A stretch of DNA of 59,510 bases from positions 1 to 59,510 of the forward strand of contig JAKJER010000038.1 of NCBI GenBank assembly GCA_022705325.1, written 5' to 3'. The position numbers and the translations under genes were made by a program. Numbering within the stretch: position 1 is the first letter of the stretch; each line of letters opens with the position of its first letter. A model generated the notes under the pieces. That model saw only the letters and a program-made list of their open reading frames with translations. It was not told the DNA's origin and did not search any database. This stretch comes from Planctomycetota bacterium. GTDB lineage: Bacteria; Planctomycetota; Phycisphaerae; SM23-33. Of the stretch, positions 25,601-36,262 are shown one piece after another.

Positions 25601-26981
25601 TCATCCCGGCCGCCAGGAGCATCTCGAGTTCGGAGATCTGTTCGCGTTTCTCCATGTGCGCCCGCAGCCCCTCCAGATCCCGCCTCAGGTCGCGATCCTT
25701 GCCGTCGCGAGGCATGATGTCGTCCAGGTCTTTGCGGAGCTTGTCCCAACCGAGGCCGGCCTCGCGAAGGAGTTCCTCGCGTTCCTTCTCCAGTGCCGCG
25801 ATCTTGTCCTCGACCTCCTTGATCCACTTGTGGTAGTAGTCCGCTTTCTCGTGGTTGGCGCCATAGAACTCGAGTGTTTCCTTCAAGTTCGCCAGGAGCT
25901 GTTTCTCTTCCTGGATCGCCACGAAGCCCGCCCGGAGTGTGGCGCGCATATAGAGCAGCTTGCGTTGCAGTTCGCCCATTTCGACATACAGGTTGACCAC
26001 CTCGACGTACACACCGCCGATCTTGTCCGGGTCTTTCGGCTTGGCGGAGGGCGTGTCCGGCTGGTGGGCGATCCTGGGCGGCCCCTCGCCGACAGGGAGT
26101 TCCTGGCCCGAAGCGCGGAGCATCTCGCGCAGCACCATGTCGGCGAGTCTCTCCACCACGGCGGAAGTGATCATGGCGTGCTCGTCCGCCCAGTAAGGCG
26201 CCAGCCTGTTCGCGCCGACGACCGAAACGTAGAACGGCCTGCGGAAGCCGTCGTAGCGCAGGTGGAGGTTCAAGTAAGCCTCTTGTACCCCCGTGGCCTT
26301 TTCACCCACAGCCTGCCCCTGGCCTCTTGCGCTCGCGTAGCCGGTGACGCGAGGGGACTCCACGGTCTGGATCAACATCGCACCCTCAGCGCCCGTCAGG
26401 AATACCCGCGTCAGCTTGGTTGCGTAGGTGCGCGTGTGGTTCGTCTTCGTCAGGCGAGGCGCGATGCCCCTGACCACGAATGGCACCTCCTGGACGTAGT
26501 TGTTCCGCTTCGACTCATGCTCCTTGGTAAGGTCCTCGAACGTCTTGAACCACACGGGCTTGTCCCCCAGGCCGAATCGCACATAGATCGACCCCGAGAA
26601 CTGCACGCGCTTGACTGGATTGTCGGCGGCCCAACTGCAGTTCGGCGACTGGCCAGCGACCTTCCACGTGGGCAGCATGATCGTGCTGTTCTGCCCGTAG
26701 GTAAGTGATGTGTACGGTTCAGCCAGGTCGCCGATGACCCGAAACACGGGCCGGGCTGTGGAGTCCTTCTTTTCCGGGTGACCATGCCCGTCCCAGGACC
26801 CATGCAAGTCGGGGATCACCCGCAGTTTGGGTTCGATGGCCTTGGCGATGTCCGCAACCAGACCCGCCGGCGCCTGGAGCTTGCCCTCTTTGGCTGCCGT
26901 CGCCTGGGCGGCGACCGGCGCCGAGGAGAGACAAAGGATCAGAGCAGCCGCAGCCCGGATGGTGTGCTCTCTTGCGTTCAT
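22662..26981 (-). CDS. exported multidomain protein with coiled coil and C-terminal atypical kinase-like domain
   Basis: 1439 residues; not recognised as a named family over most of its length. ATG 26981 has AGGAG upstream and opens a signal peptide (RAAAALILCLSSAPVAAQA). Residues about 30-310 are a mixed region. About 330-420 and 460-560 are helical and charged, with likely coiled coil. An Ala/Gln/Glu-rich stretch around 890-1000 leads to a Pro-rich linker. The C-terminal domain (about 1140-1350) looks like a PI3/4-kinase, HipA or Fam20-type fold: Lys1168 in AVWKPASR, then a candidate helix-C Glu in LISEVLYSRL. A catalytic-style block follows, with D1255, H1257 and N1260 in GNYDIHFGN and D1273 in AIDAG, matching DxHxxN...DxG. 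It follows no known partner except the haem gene 122 bases downstream on the same strand. The substrate, and whether it phosphorylates anything outside the cytoplasm, are unknown. Confidence 0.72.
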   Translation of the reverse strand: MNAREHTIRAAAALILCLSSAPVAAQATAAKEGKLQAPAGLVADIAKAIEPKLRVIPDLHGSWDGHGHPEKKDSTARPVFRVIGDLAEPYTSLTYGQNSTIMLPTWKVAGQSPNCSWAADNPVKRVQFSGSIYVRFGLGDKPVWFKTFEDLTKEHESKRNNYVQEVPFVVRGIAPRLTKTNHTRTYATKLTRVFLTGAEGAMLIQTVESPRVTGYASARGQGQAVGEKATGVQEAYLNLHLRYDGFRRPFYVSVVGANRLAPYWADEHAMITSAVVERLADMVLREMLRASGQELPVGEGPPRIAHQPDTPSAKPKDPDKIGGVYVEVVNLYVEMGELQRKLLYMRATLRAGFVAIQEEKQLLANLKETLEFYGANHEKADYYHKWIKEVEDKIAALEKEREELLREAGLGWDKLRKDLDDIMPRDGKDRDLRRDLEGLRAHMEKREQISELEMLLAAGMTAEFRQKLPKALQDPDLAERAAILQVTDLLDRKKMAEALYALRLAQKRHPKNPTIADLMRDIEVGYLRRIGVKAVGDAARIHSLWENFTEGVEGSTFYQALTSGLKRTYQDATGKLAKLEALHASAVDHAAMVHNGVELMRVLRKAGLSFAEIEKLDIESLRAQMEKIAPQRGAPSIDTAENLLIALEVAFQHDDVKRLRADDKNLMHIDVARSYYNQEAFEESWCESAVDLVSAKNVVLIFLPFANTTGPGMLTRAVARFCGSPAARASVLAEQAGALTFQEWVYARPFMQTLATRLAQSRAGQAMVESQHVLRALRYDSPTLVRMGTAAGGFAANVAAHFLLMEGMGHLGKKLGGEYGQLVGELASVVLGVPGTGSVGKLQQGWERSMNALKGARAKWKVTESVLKVLRAPVHEAADTLAAGGRLSASQREALEQAAARADQAAAAARSATAEVGGSALVQSAADEAETLASSAKAALAGQADEAVAASQASKVIGAESQQAAQAAQQAEQRLAGAMPEPTKAPPRPAGASGQRAAGSPAPLESRHVPEGTRTLIPGQPPKAPPAGQPGVEAPPAPRPRVKAPPSVAELEEAAEAAMASGRFEDAAALLGTAARHPQATGPVREQIIDALIEARSAARQAGQVAANSRLPAVQRAIQEADEALVPFARDQFDELAKLKKADMTELKGAGGAYRIDAKDGTPLAVWKPASRMGFLDLEEEGQLISEVLYSRLAQRLGLRVPYAEVMEVEGQLGVLIRWIPDTVNLETLSPGARAAMKEQVAKFRPLQILMGNYDIHFGNLKMDRAGRVWAIDAGNSLLTTPEATVRQSYGLAKMGGFREWNDASNTMNWSRWIRDWYSIEGAKGHGIYGPVHRIESLLRGTDMNRAAERLHAIGETELEKILNEVMKHAKENSKRTKEILDTLLERHKNLSELLNENWPGALPKPSAGVRTPAPKDSNVVTRVRFVPVASRHGLRRAA

Positions 26982-27331
26982 GGCATGCTGCTCCTTTCGC
27001 GAAGCGAGCGTATGTTCGTACGGGTCCCACGCGACTCGCGGGATGCACGTGCGCGGGCAGCCCACGCGTGACGGGTTCGAAGAAACGCAGAGACCGGCGC
27101 CGGCTTGATTCCCCTGTGCCGGTGACCGACGCTACCCCACGCTTCTGTCAGTCTCGTATTACGGATTTGCGGGCGCCTGGAGATAGTCCCTGAGGCGCTT
27201 GGCCACAGCATGGCACACGATTCCGGATCAGTCAAGGACGGAATTCGGCGAGTCGCCCACTCGAGTACGCGCCCTTGTCGGGCACACTGGACAAGGCTGG
27301 GCAAATGGAGGACAATCCGCACGGTGACTAC
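26982..27331. other. divergent intergenic region
   Basis: 350 bases between the exported kinase-like gene and the sulfatase. It should hold both promoters, but no hexamer pair is convincing. It contains a GC palindrome CCGGCGCCGG (27094-27103) and an inverted repeat GCGCCT/AGGCGC around 27172-27197. No RNA gene or credible ORF is seen. Confidence 0.4.
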
Positions 27332-28750
27332 ATGAATCGACGAATGCGATTGCGGCTTGTGGCGGCGGTCCTGGTGGCGGTCGCGGCGGGACTGTGGGCG
27401 GGATCGGCGATCGCGGCCGACCAGCCTGACGGGAGGCCCAACATCGTGCTGATCATCGCCGACGACCTCGGCTGTCGCGACAGCGGGCCGTACGGCAGCA
27501 CGGCGGTGCGGACGCCCACGCTCGACCGCCTGGCCCGCGAGGGCCTGCGCTTCGACCGGGCGTTCAACACGTGCAGTTCGTGCAGCCCCAGCCGCTCGAG
27601 CATCATCACCGGGCGCTATCCCCACAGCACCGGCGCCGAGCGGCTGCACATGCCCCTGCCGGGCGACCAGGTCACGTTCGTGGAGAAGCTCAAGGCCGCG
27701 GGCTACTGGACGGCCCAGGCGGGCAAGTGGCATCTGGGCCCGGCCGTAAAGAACCGCTTCGACGTGGTCAACGAGGGCGGCGTGAAGGGCGGCGACGGCA
27801 GCGGCTGCGAGCGCTGGATCGCGACGATCCGCCAGCGGCCGGCGGACAAGCCGTTCTTCCTGTGGCTGGCGTCGTTCGACCCGCACCGCCCCTATCGCGA
27901 GGGGACGATCCCGCAGCCCCACAAGCCCGCCAACGCCTGGGTCCCCCCCTATCTGCCGGCTGTCGCGCCGACGCGGAAGGACCTGGCGATGTACTACGAC
28001 GAGGCCGCCCGCCTGGACTCCTACGTGGCCAAGGTGCTCGACGAGCTTCAGCGCCAGGGCGTGCTGGAGCGGACGGCGGTCTTCTTCATCACCGACAATG
28101 GCCGGCCCTTCCCCCGCTGCAAGACGACAGTGTACGACAGCGGCGTGCAGACCCCGCTGCTGGTCCGCTGGCCGGGGAAGGTGAAGGCCGGCACGACCTG
28201 CGGCGCCCTGGTCAGCACGGTGGACCTCGCGCCGACGTTCCTGGACCTGGCCGGCGTCGAGGGCGGACGCGAGACGTTCCAGGGCCAGTCGTTCGCCCGC
28301 CTGTTGAGCGACCCGTCGGCGGCAGGGAGGAAGTACGTCTTCGCCGAGCACAACTGGCACGACTACATGGCCTGCGAGCGGGGCGTCCGCGACGAGCGGT
28401 ACAAGTACATCCGCAACTACTGGCCCGACCTGCCGGGCACGCCGCCGGCCGACGCGGTCAGCAGCATGACCTTCCAGGAGATGCGCCGCCTCCGCGACGC
28501 GGGCCAGCTCACGGGCGACCAGATGAGCGTCTTCGTCGCACCCCGCCCGGCCGAGGAACTCTACGACACCCAGGCGGACCCGCACGAACTGAAGAACCTG
28601 GCCGGCGAGCCCGCCCTGGCGGACAAGTTGAAGGAACTGGGGGCGGCGTTGGAGGAGTGGCGCAAGGAGACGAAGGACTTCGTCCCCTCGCCGCGCCCGG
28701 CTGACCAGTTCGACCGCGAGACGGGCAAGCGGCTGGCGAAGCCGAAGTAG
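27332..28750 (+). CDS. secreted sulfatase, N-sulphoglucosamine sulphohydrolase-like
   Basis: 472 residues. ATG 27332 begins a signal peptide (MNRRMRLRLVAAVLVAVAAG ending near AIA); ATG 27344 is an alternative, and no strong ribosome site separates them. The formylglycine motif is CSPSR at residues 84-88, with Cys84 the residue oxidised to formylglycine by a maturase. The metal ligands Asp44-Asp45 are in IADDLG. GKWHLG and TDNGRPFPRCKTTVYDSG, the latter close to the SDNGxPFPRAK form of the SGSH/heparan N-sulfatase branch, support the subfamily. It probably removes sulfate from carbohydrates in the periplasm or outside the cell, fitting the polysaccharide habit of planctomycetes. It converges on the 28782 gene with only 31 bases between. 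Confidence 0.9.
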   Translation: MNRRMRLRLVAAVLVAVAAGLWAGSAIAADQPDGRPNIVLIIADDLGCRDSGPYGSTAVRTPTLDRLAREGLRFDRAFNTCSSCSPSRSSIITGRYPHSTGAERLHMPLPGDQVTFVEKLKAAGYWTAQAGKWHLGPAVKNRFDVVNEGGVKGGDGSGCERWIATIRQRPADKPFFLWLASFDPHRPYREGTIPQPHKPANAWVPPYLPAVAPTRKDLAMYYDEAARLDSYVAKVLDELQRQGVLERTAVFFITDNGRPFPRCKTTVYDSGVQTPLLVRWPGKVKAGTTCGALVSTVDLAPTFLDLAGVEGGRETFQGQSFARLLSDPSAAGRKYVFAEHNWHDYMACERGVRDERYKYIRNYWPDLPGTPPADAVSSMTFQEMRRLRDAGQLTGDQMSVFVAPRPAEELYDTQADPHELKNLAGEPALADKLKELGAALEEWRKETKDFVPSPRPADQFDRETGKRLAKPK

Positions 28751-28762
28751 CGCCCACCCCGC

Positions 28763-28781
28763 CGGAAGGCTCAGCCTTTCG
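28763..28781. terminator. short inverted repeat between convergent stops
   Basis: The 31-base gap carries GGAAGGCTCAGCCTTTC-like dyad symmetry (core AAGGCT-C-AGCCTT). It could fold in RNA from either strand and act as a compact bidirectional terminator, but the stem is short and the tract of T or A is weak. Confidence 0.35.
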
Positions 28782-29984
28782 CTAGGTCTTGCCTCGCCGA
28801 ACCAGATAGCCCGGCGTGCCGGCCAGGCCGCCCCAACTCGCGGGGTTGTGGTTGGCCTCGAAGACCTCGCGCAGCTTGGCGTCGTGGCGGGCCAGGGCGG
28901 TCCAGACCACGCCCGGCGACCAGCGACCCTGCGGCTTGCCGCCGTCGATGCGCTGAAACTTCGCGCCGCGGACCTGCTTGTTCCACATGAAGTCGCGGTT
29001 GGTGGCGATCAGGCGGTCGATGTCCTCCTTGGTGAAGACCACGCCGCGTTCGAAGGCCCCCACCATCCCCTCCACGTCGATGGCGTAGTACCCGCCGTTG
29101 GGATGCACGCCCACCCAGTGGGCCGTCGAGTGGTCCTTCTTGTAGTCCCACGCCCCGGCGGGGTCCCAGTAGTTCCACACCACGAACTTGCCGTCGCGCA
29201 GCCGCATCCGCGACTTCATCAGCTCGAACCACTTGGCGGCCCGCTCGCGGTAGACGGCCTTGCCCGTCGCATCGGCCATCTCCAGCAGCCACAGGGCGAT
29301 CACGTTCTGCTTGTTGGCGGGATGGCTGAAGCCCGTCTTCGCCCGGCCCTCGTAGTCGCCCACCCACTTTTTGGCGGACGGGTCCAGCCCGAACGCGGGC
29401 ACGACCCACAGCCCGCCGTCCTTGACCTGGCGCCAGCACGAGCGGGCGTCCCACTTGCGGAAGGTCGCCTCGCTCAGTTCCAGGTACGTGCGGGCACGCT
29501 CGGCGAGGTCCTTCAGTTCGGGAGTCTTCAGGATCGTCGCGGCCGCCACCACCAGTGGGCGCAGGCCCATCGCCTCGCCAAGCTGGTTGTCCGTGTAGAA
29601 CTCCTTAGCGTACATCCCGCCGCTCTCGGACTTGGGCCAGCCGACGAAGCCGTCCGGCTCCTTCACGCCGCGCCGCACCCACGCGTCGGCCCAGTCGAAC
29701 AGCCGGTCCAGCCACTTGCGGTCCTTCGTAGCCAGGTAGCCGTAGCAGAAGCCGCTCAGGTACGGGCTGATCAGCCAGCCGATCTCCTCGCCCATCTCGC
29801 GATCGCAATAGCGATTGCGGGACGACGAGATGATGTACGGCTCCCACTTGGCCAGCCAGTCGCGGGTGGGGTCGGACGAAGCAGACGGCTCTGCGGCCGC
29901 CAGAAAGCCGCCCGGCGCCCGCACCAGCCAAGCCAGGAACGGCGCTCCCACCACGCTCCTGAGCACGTCGCGACGAGACGTCAT
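28782..29984 (-). CDS. Tat/Sec-exported alpha-helical protein, possible carbohydrate-active enzyme
   Basis: 400 residues, starting at 29984 (MTSRRDVLRSVVGAPFLAWL), a twin-arginine-type signal. The mature part is Trp/Tyr-rich and helical, with repeated patterns such as EEIGWLISPYLSGFCYGYLA, RLFDWADAWVRRG and GLRPLVVAAATILKTPELKDLA. These suggest an alpha/alpha toroid as in many glycoside hydrolases and polysaccharide lyases. No catalytic motif can be assigned and the family is not recognised. The convergent sulfatase neighbour supports a role in polysaccharide processing, but this is inference only. No dockerin, CBM or sorting signal is present. Confidence 0.7.
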   Translation of the reverse strand: MTSRRDVLRSVVGAPFLAWLVRAPGGFLAAAEPSASSDPTRDWLAKWEPYIISSSRNRYCDREMGEEIGWLISPYLSGFCYGYLATKDRKWLDRLFDWADAWVRRGVKEPDGFVGWPKSESGGMYAKEFYTDNQLGEAMGLRPLVVAAATILKTPELKDLAERARTYLELSEATFRKWDARSCWRQVKDGGLWVVPAFGLDPSAKKWVGDYEGRAKTGFSHPANKQNVIALWLLEMADATGKAVYRERAAKWFELMKSRMRLRDGKFVVWNYWDPAGAWDYKKDHSTAHWVGVHPNGGYYAIDVEGMVGAFERGVVFTKEDIDRLIATNRDFMWNKQVRGAKFQRIDGGKPQGRWSPGVVWTALARHDAKLREVFEANHNPASWGGLAGTPGYLVRRGKT

Positions 29985-30155
29985 GACAGGTCTCCAAACT
30001 GCCCACCGCCGAGCTTGTCTCGGTGGTGAACTGCATTCGATAGCCAACACTAGCTGCCGATCATGCTCCCACCCGCTCAAGGCGGGCGGTGAGCGTCCTC
30101 ATCGGCAACCGATTCACGCCGCACTCTCGAGCCACCCGCCAAGCTAGTCAACCAG

Positions 30156-31376
30156 TCAACCCAGTTCCGGCGTCTTCATCAGCTCGCGCAGTGCGACGGT
30201 GGCGTAGCAGCCGGCGGCGGCGGAGAAGGCGAGCTGGAGATACGGGCCGCGAGCGTCCTCGCCGGCGGTCAGCTCGACGTTCTCCAGGCGGAAGCGCAGG
30301 GGGCGGCGCGAGCCCTTGATCTTGAGGCTGCCCACGTGGCGGAAGTCGTCGGGGGCGATGCCCGCCTCGTCGAGGACGGCATGCTCGATGGTCCCGGCTT
30401 CGCCCTCGGCCAGGCTGCTGCGGTAGCCGAGGATCGGCCCGGTCGGGCTGATCTCGAAGCGTTCAGATCGCGACTGCTCGGCGACGGGGTCTTCGACGCG
30501 GAAGCACGCGCCGCTGGCGTGGATCTGGGCGAGGTCGCCGCCCAGCAGGCGGTCGAGCGTCTGGACGCGGCGCTGCTGCACGGCGTTGAACAACTCGCTC
30601 TGGAAGGCCGACACGAACAGGCGCTTCATCCGCTTGTCGACGGCCATCACCGCCTGCACCGGGCGGTGCTTTCGCTTGTAGGCGGCCAGGGCCTTGCGCT
30701 GGTCTGCGAAGTGTCGCGGCCAGCAGTCCATCGCCCGCTGATAGAAGCCGGCGTCGAAGGCGTCGCGGGCGGAGCGGCAGTCCGGCGGGTCGTCCGGATG
30801 CGAGCGGCCCAGGAAGATGCGCACGAACTCTTCCAGGTCGTTGCGGACGAGGCAGCGCCCGAGGTCGCCCGTGTCGCTGCGGGCGCCGAACCGCTGGAGC
30901 CCGAAGTAATTCGGGCAGCCGCGCCGCTCCAGCACGGTGAGGATGCGCCTGGCGGGCTCCAGTTGCAGTTCGCCCACGCCGCGGATGCGGACCTGGAAGC
31001 GGTTGCCCGCCAGCAGCCCGGCCCGCAGCTTGTTGCCGTGCAACGCCTCGACGCTGAGTTGGACCTGGCTGTCGCGGAAGGCCCGCAGGCGGTGCAGGTC
31101 GGCGTGCTCCAGGCTCATCATCTGCGTGGTGACGGCCTGGGCGTCTTTCATGCCGGCCACGCCGATCGCGTCCGGGCGGACGCCCATGTGGCGCGCGATG
31201 CGGGCGACGGCTGCCGGCGTGGGCAGGCCCGCCTTGCGGACCTTGAAGTACACGTGCGTGCCCGACCCGCTGAGCGGATAGAGGGGCAGCTCCTCGACGA
31301 GGAAGTCGTCTACCTTGTCCTTGATCCGCCCGCCGATGCCCGGCAGGTCCGCCGTCAGGTATGCCAGTGGTGTCAT
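30156..31376 (-). CDS. truD: tRNA pseudouridine synthase D
   Basis: Forms pseudouridine at position 13 of tRNA. The 406 residues are somewhat longer than E. coli TruD (about 350). The N-terminal KVDDFLVEELPLYPLSGSG matches the family's 'pEDF.V.E.p.y..sG.G' start. The catalytic block GVAGMKDAQAVTTQ carries Asp78. NYFGLQRFGARSDTGDLGR matches the TruD-specific FG.QRFG segment. The ATG at 31376 places the first motif at the expected distance. It is followed on the minus strand by a 171-base gap before the 28782 gene and preceded by the TPR gene with a 51-base gap. Confidence 0.93.
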   Translation of the reverse strand: MTPLAYLTADLPGIGGRIKDKVDDFLVEELPLYPLSGSGTHVYFKVRKAGLPTPAAVARIARHMGVRPDAIGVAGMKDAQAVTTQMMSLEHADLHRLRAFRDSQVQLSVEALHGNKLRAGLLAGNRFQVRIRGVGELQLEPARRILTVLERRGCPNYFGLQRFGARSDTGDLGRCLVRNDLEEFVRIFLGRSHPDDPPDCRSARDAFDAGFYQRAMDCWPRHFADQRKALAAYKRKHRPVQAVMAVDKRMKRLFVSAFQSELFNAVQQRRVQTLDRLLGGDLAQIHASGACFRVEDPVAEQSRSERFEISPTGPILGYRSSLAEGEAGTIEHAVLDEAGIAPDDFRHVGSLKIKGSRRPLRFRLENVELTAGEDARGPYLQLAFSAAAGCYATVALRELMKTPELG

Positions 31377-31427
31377 GGATGCGTTTTCGCCTTCGCTCGT
31401 CCTGCTCGATCCGTCCGCCCCGCCGCC

Positions 31428-31742
31428 TCACGCCTCGCCCAGGCCCTCGAGCTGGCCGCGAATGTAGTCGGCCGTGTGAGACTCGCCCTTGGCCTTCGCC
31501 AGCTCGAGCCCAGCCGAGAAGATCTCGCGTGCCCCGGCGAACTCGCCGGCCGAGCGGAGCGTCTTGCCCGCTTCCACGTACGCGGGCAGATACTGCACGT
31601 CCAACTCGATGCAGCGACGGAACGAATCCGTCGCGGCGGCTGACTCGCCCGCCGAGGCCAGTTCCATTCCCAGGCTGTAGTGCAGAAACACGTCCTGAGG
31701 GCTCCTGGCCAACAACGCCTTGATCGCTTCGATTCGGCTCAT
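31428..31742 (-). CDS. small TPR protein
   Basis: 104 residues from ATG 31742 (MSRIEAIKALLARSPQDVF). Two to three tetratricopeptide units are readable: LHYSLGMELASAGESAAATDSFRRCIELD, then YLPAYVEAGKTLRSAGEFAGAREIFSAGLELA, with canonical Ala/Gly and Leu positions. No signal peptide is present, so it is likely a cytoplasmic protein-protein adaptor. It lies directly upstream of truD on the same strand and may share its transcript. An ATG nine codons upstream exists, but the extension is basic and unconserved in style. Function is unknown. Confidence 0.75.
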   Translation of the reverse strand: MSRIEAIKALLARSPQDVFLHYSLGMELASAGESAAATDSFRRCIELDVQYLPAYVEAGKTLRSAGEFAGAREIFSAGLELAKAKGESHTADYIRGQLEGLGEA

Positions 31743-32271
31743 GGTTGTGGTCCGTCGGCGGGTCAGCACGCAAGGCCGCGCCGCCGTTGCAGATCATAGT
31801 CGTTGCGCCGCCGCCACGCCACTGCGGACCTGCCTGCGGCAGGCAGATTGCGGATCGAACGGGCGGACGCAGAGGAGCGGAGCGGCAGATTCGCAGACCG
31901 GACGGCAGGCGTCTTCCGCGGGACGCGTGGTCGATCGAAGCGCACCGGAAGAAAGCCCACGGAAAGCCTTCGGTGGGCTTTGTCGGCGGACACCGCTGTT
32001 GCTCCAACGCGTTTTAGTTTACCCTAACATTATCCTTATTTCAAGGCGCGATTCCCGGCGGGTTCGCCCCGAGTTTGACCCGGCTGGACGTAACGACACA
32101 AGGCGTTGTTAAAGCTACAGTTGCGTCATGACAAAAAGCGGTTTTTCTCGCGATATTTTGCTGGCGTCTGGCTGGGGTTTCAGTCATAATGGAGATTCTG
32201 AATCAGTGACGTTGTTCTCCCCATTGTTCCGGGGGAAGAATGGGATCTGTCGAACCTGGGAAGGAGCATGT
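31743..32271. other. 529-base divergent intergenic region upstream of gyrB
   Basis: No credible gene. It holds a perfect stem AAAGCCCAC/GTGGGCTTT (31952-31960/31973-31981) of the type also found at 34851 and 49331, and a CTGCCTGCGGCAGGCAG palindrome near 31837. An unusually AT-rich patch follows (about 32008-32045 and 32105-32195) that probably contains gyrB transcription signals. The latter includes CATAAT (32185-32190), a candidate -10, with only weak -35 candidates. No RNase P, SRP or tmRNA signature was recognised. Confidence 0.5.
31952..31981. terminator. AAAGCCCAC hairpin
   Basis: Perfect 9-bp stem AAAGCCCAC/GTGGGCTTT with a 12-base loop that itself contains an AAGCCTT dyad. It ends in TTT on the plus strand and in TTT on the minus strand, so it could terminate in either direction. 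It is one of several copies of this stem in the window. Confidence 0.55.
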
Positions 32272-34824
<2,553 letters not shown>

Positions 34825-34850
34825 AGTCGCGCGTGACCAGATGCCCACTC

Positions 34851-34880
34851 AAGCCCACCCCGAGGGGTGGGCTTTCTTTT
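34851..34880 (+). terminator. intrinsic terminator of gyrB
   Basis: AAGCCCACCCC pairs with GGGGTGGGCTT around a 3-4 base loop (34851-34875), followed by TCTTTT. It is 26 bases after the gyrB stop: the best rho-independent terminator in the window. Confidence 0.85.
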
Positions 34881-35062
34881 GGACCTTTCGCCCCCCCGCT
34901 GTAACCGCCCGACCTCGCGACGTCACTGTCTTCGCGCCGCGGAGGTTTTGCGTTGCCTATTCCCCCCGGGCGGATGCTTCTGGTACACTGCGTTCCGTCG
35001 GCAAGGCATGTGACGGACTTTGACACGGCCTGGGGCCGGCCGTATCACGAAAAGAGGGTTTT

Positions 35063-36262
35063 ATGGCTGAGCAGTTCATATTGAGAACCGTTTGGGTCGT
35101 GATGCTGGCATTCGTTCTGTCGTGCACGCCGATGGTGGCGCAGGACGTTTCCGAACCGCCTGCAACGCCTGCCACGGCGCCCGCCACCGCGCCGGCCCTG
35201 GCGCCGGGCGAGATCGACCTCGAAGGCGTCGATCCGGTCCTGTTGGCCCCGTTCAAGGGCCTGGCCGAGCCCGTCCTCGACAAGGGCGAGTCCGTCGGCG
35301 TGATCGACTGGGGTCGCAAGCTCATCATCGCCCAAGGGCGGTCCGAGCAGGTCGGCAAGACCCCGAGGGCTGAAGGCCTCGCCAAGCGCGGCGCTTCCAT
35401 CCTCGCCATGCGCAACGCCGCCGCCCTGGCCGCCGGCGTCCGCATGGGGGCCGACGGCCGAATCGCCAACCTCCGCACCGGCAAGATTCAGATCGAGGCC
35501 ATGCTCACGGGCATCCGCGTCACCGACGTCCAGGCGGAGTTGGTCGACGGGAAGACCTGGTGGCGGGCCAAGATCACCCTGCCCCTGTTCGGGGTCAAGA
35601 GCCTCGCCGTCCACATCTACGACGCCCGTTCGCGAACGAGCGTGATCCGGACGATGCGGCGGATCAAGTGGGTGGAGGCCGCCCCGCCGGAGGCAGTGGC
35701 CGGCGACGTGGTCGTGATCGACGCCCGCGGCACGGGAATGGCCCCCAGCCTGTTTCCGGTGATCCTGTCGGCGGACCGGCAGGTCCTGCTGGACTCCCAG
35801 ACGGTCGGCAAGGACATCGCGACGCAGCGTGGGCTTTGCGCCTACGCCACCACCGGCGAGACCTTCGAGAAACTTCAGTCCATGCTGCCCGGCCGCGGCG
35901 TGACGGTGCTGCGGGCCCTGGCCGCGAACGAGGGGGCCGCGGGCAACGTCGACGGCCTGCCGCTGGATCGCCTCGTTCTGGCCGAGGCTGCCGGCGAGGC
36001 ATCAGGCGAGGCCAAGGCCGGCCCGACCAGCGCCCCCGCCCGCCGCAAGCCTCGCCGCCTGATCGTCCGGGCGGAGAAGGCCGACGCCACTACCATCGCC
36101 CTGCCCGCCGACCAGACCGACAAGCTCCGCAACGACGCCACGGCGGCCGCACTGGTCAAGGCAGGCAAGGTGCTCATCATCGTCGACGCCGCCGCCGCCG
36201 GACAGGAAGGCCGGCTGGACGACCTGGAGGCCGCCCTGCGAGACCTGCTGGCCGTCCGGTGA
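35063..36262 (+). CDS. exported protein, LPP20/FlgT-like N-terminal region, partner of cyclase
   Basis: 399 residues. The N-terminus MAEQFILRTVWVVMLAFVLSC is a signal sequence; the Cys may be a lipid site but the lipobox is not typical. A Pro/Ala/Thr-rich linker follows. Residues about 75-180 contain GRSEQVGKTPRAEGLAKRGASILAMRNAAALAAGVRM and VQAELVDGKTWWRAKITLPL. This resembles the LPP20/FlgT-N type fold ('A...A...A...L...'), in which a helix rich in Ala precedes strands. The C-terminal half is not recognised. Its TGA overlaps the GTG of the CHASE2 cyclase (36259-36262), a strong sign of co-expression. A periplasmic or envelope sensor role for the pair is inferred. Confidence 0.75.
   Translation: MAEQFILRTVWVVMLAFVLSCTPMVAQDVSEPPATPATAPATAPALAPGEIDLEGVDPVLLAPFKGLAEPVLDKGESVGVIDWGRKLIIAQGRSEQVGKTPRAEGLAKRGASILAMRNAAALAAGVRMGADGRIANLRTGKIQIEAMLTGIRVTDVQAELVDGKTWWRAKITLPLFGVKSLAVHIYDARSRTSVIRTMRRIKWVEAAPPEAVAGDVVVIDARGTGMAPSLFPVILSADRQVLLDSQTVGKDIATQRGLCAYATTGETFEKLQSMLPGRGVTVLRALAANEGAAGNVDGLPLDRLVLAEAAGEASGEAKAGPTSAPARRKPRRLIVRAEKADATTIALPADQTDKLRNDATAAALVKAGKVLIIVDAAAAGQEGRLDDLEAALRDLLAVR

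Noticed and set aside
31743..32271. Structured RNA gene (RNase P, SRP, tmRNA) upstream of gyrB
   Set aside because: None of the conserved core sequences was found; only generic inverted repeats.
35560..36258. In-frame upstream extension of the cyclase gene
   Set aside because: It overlaps the 35063 gene in another frame and its translation is Arg/Gly-rich with no domain; GTG 36259 or ATG 36271 fits CHASE2 start.
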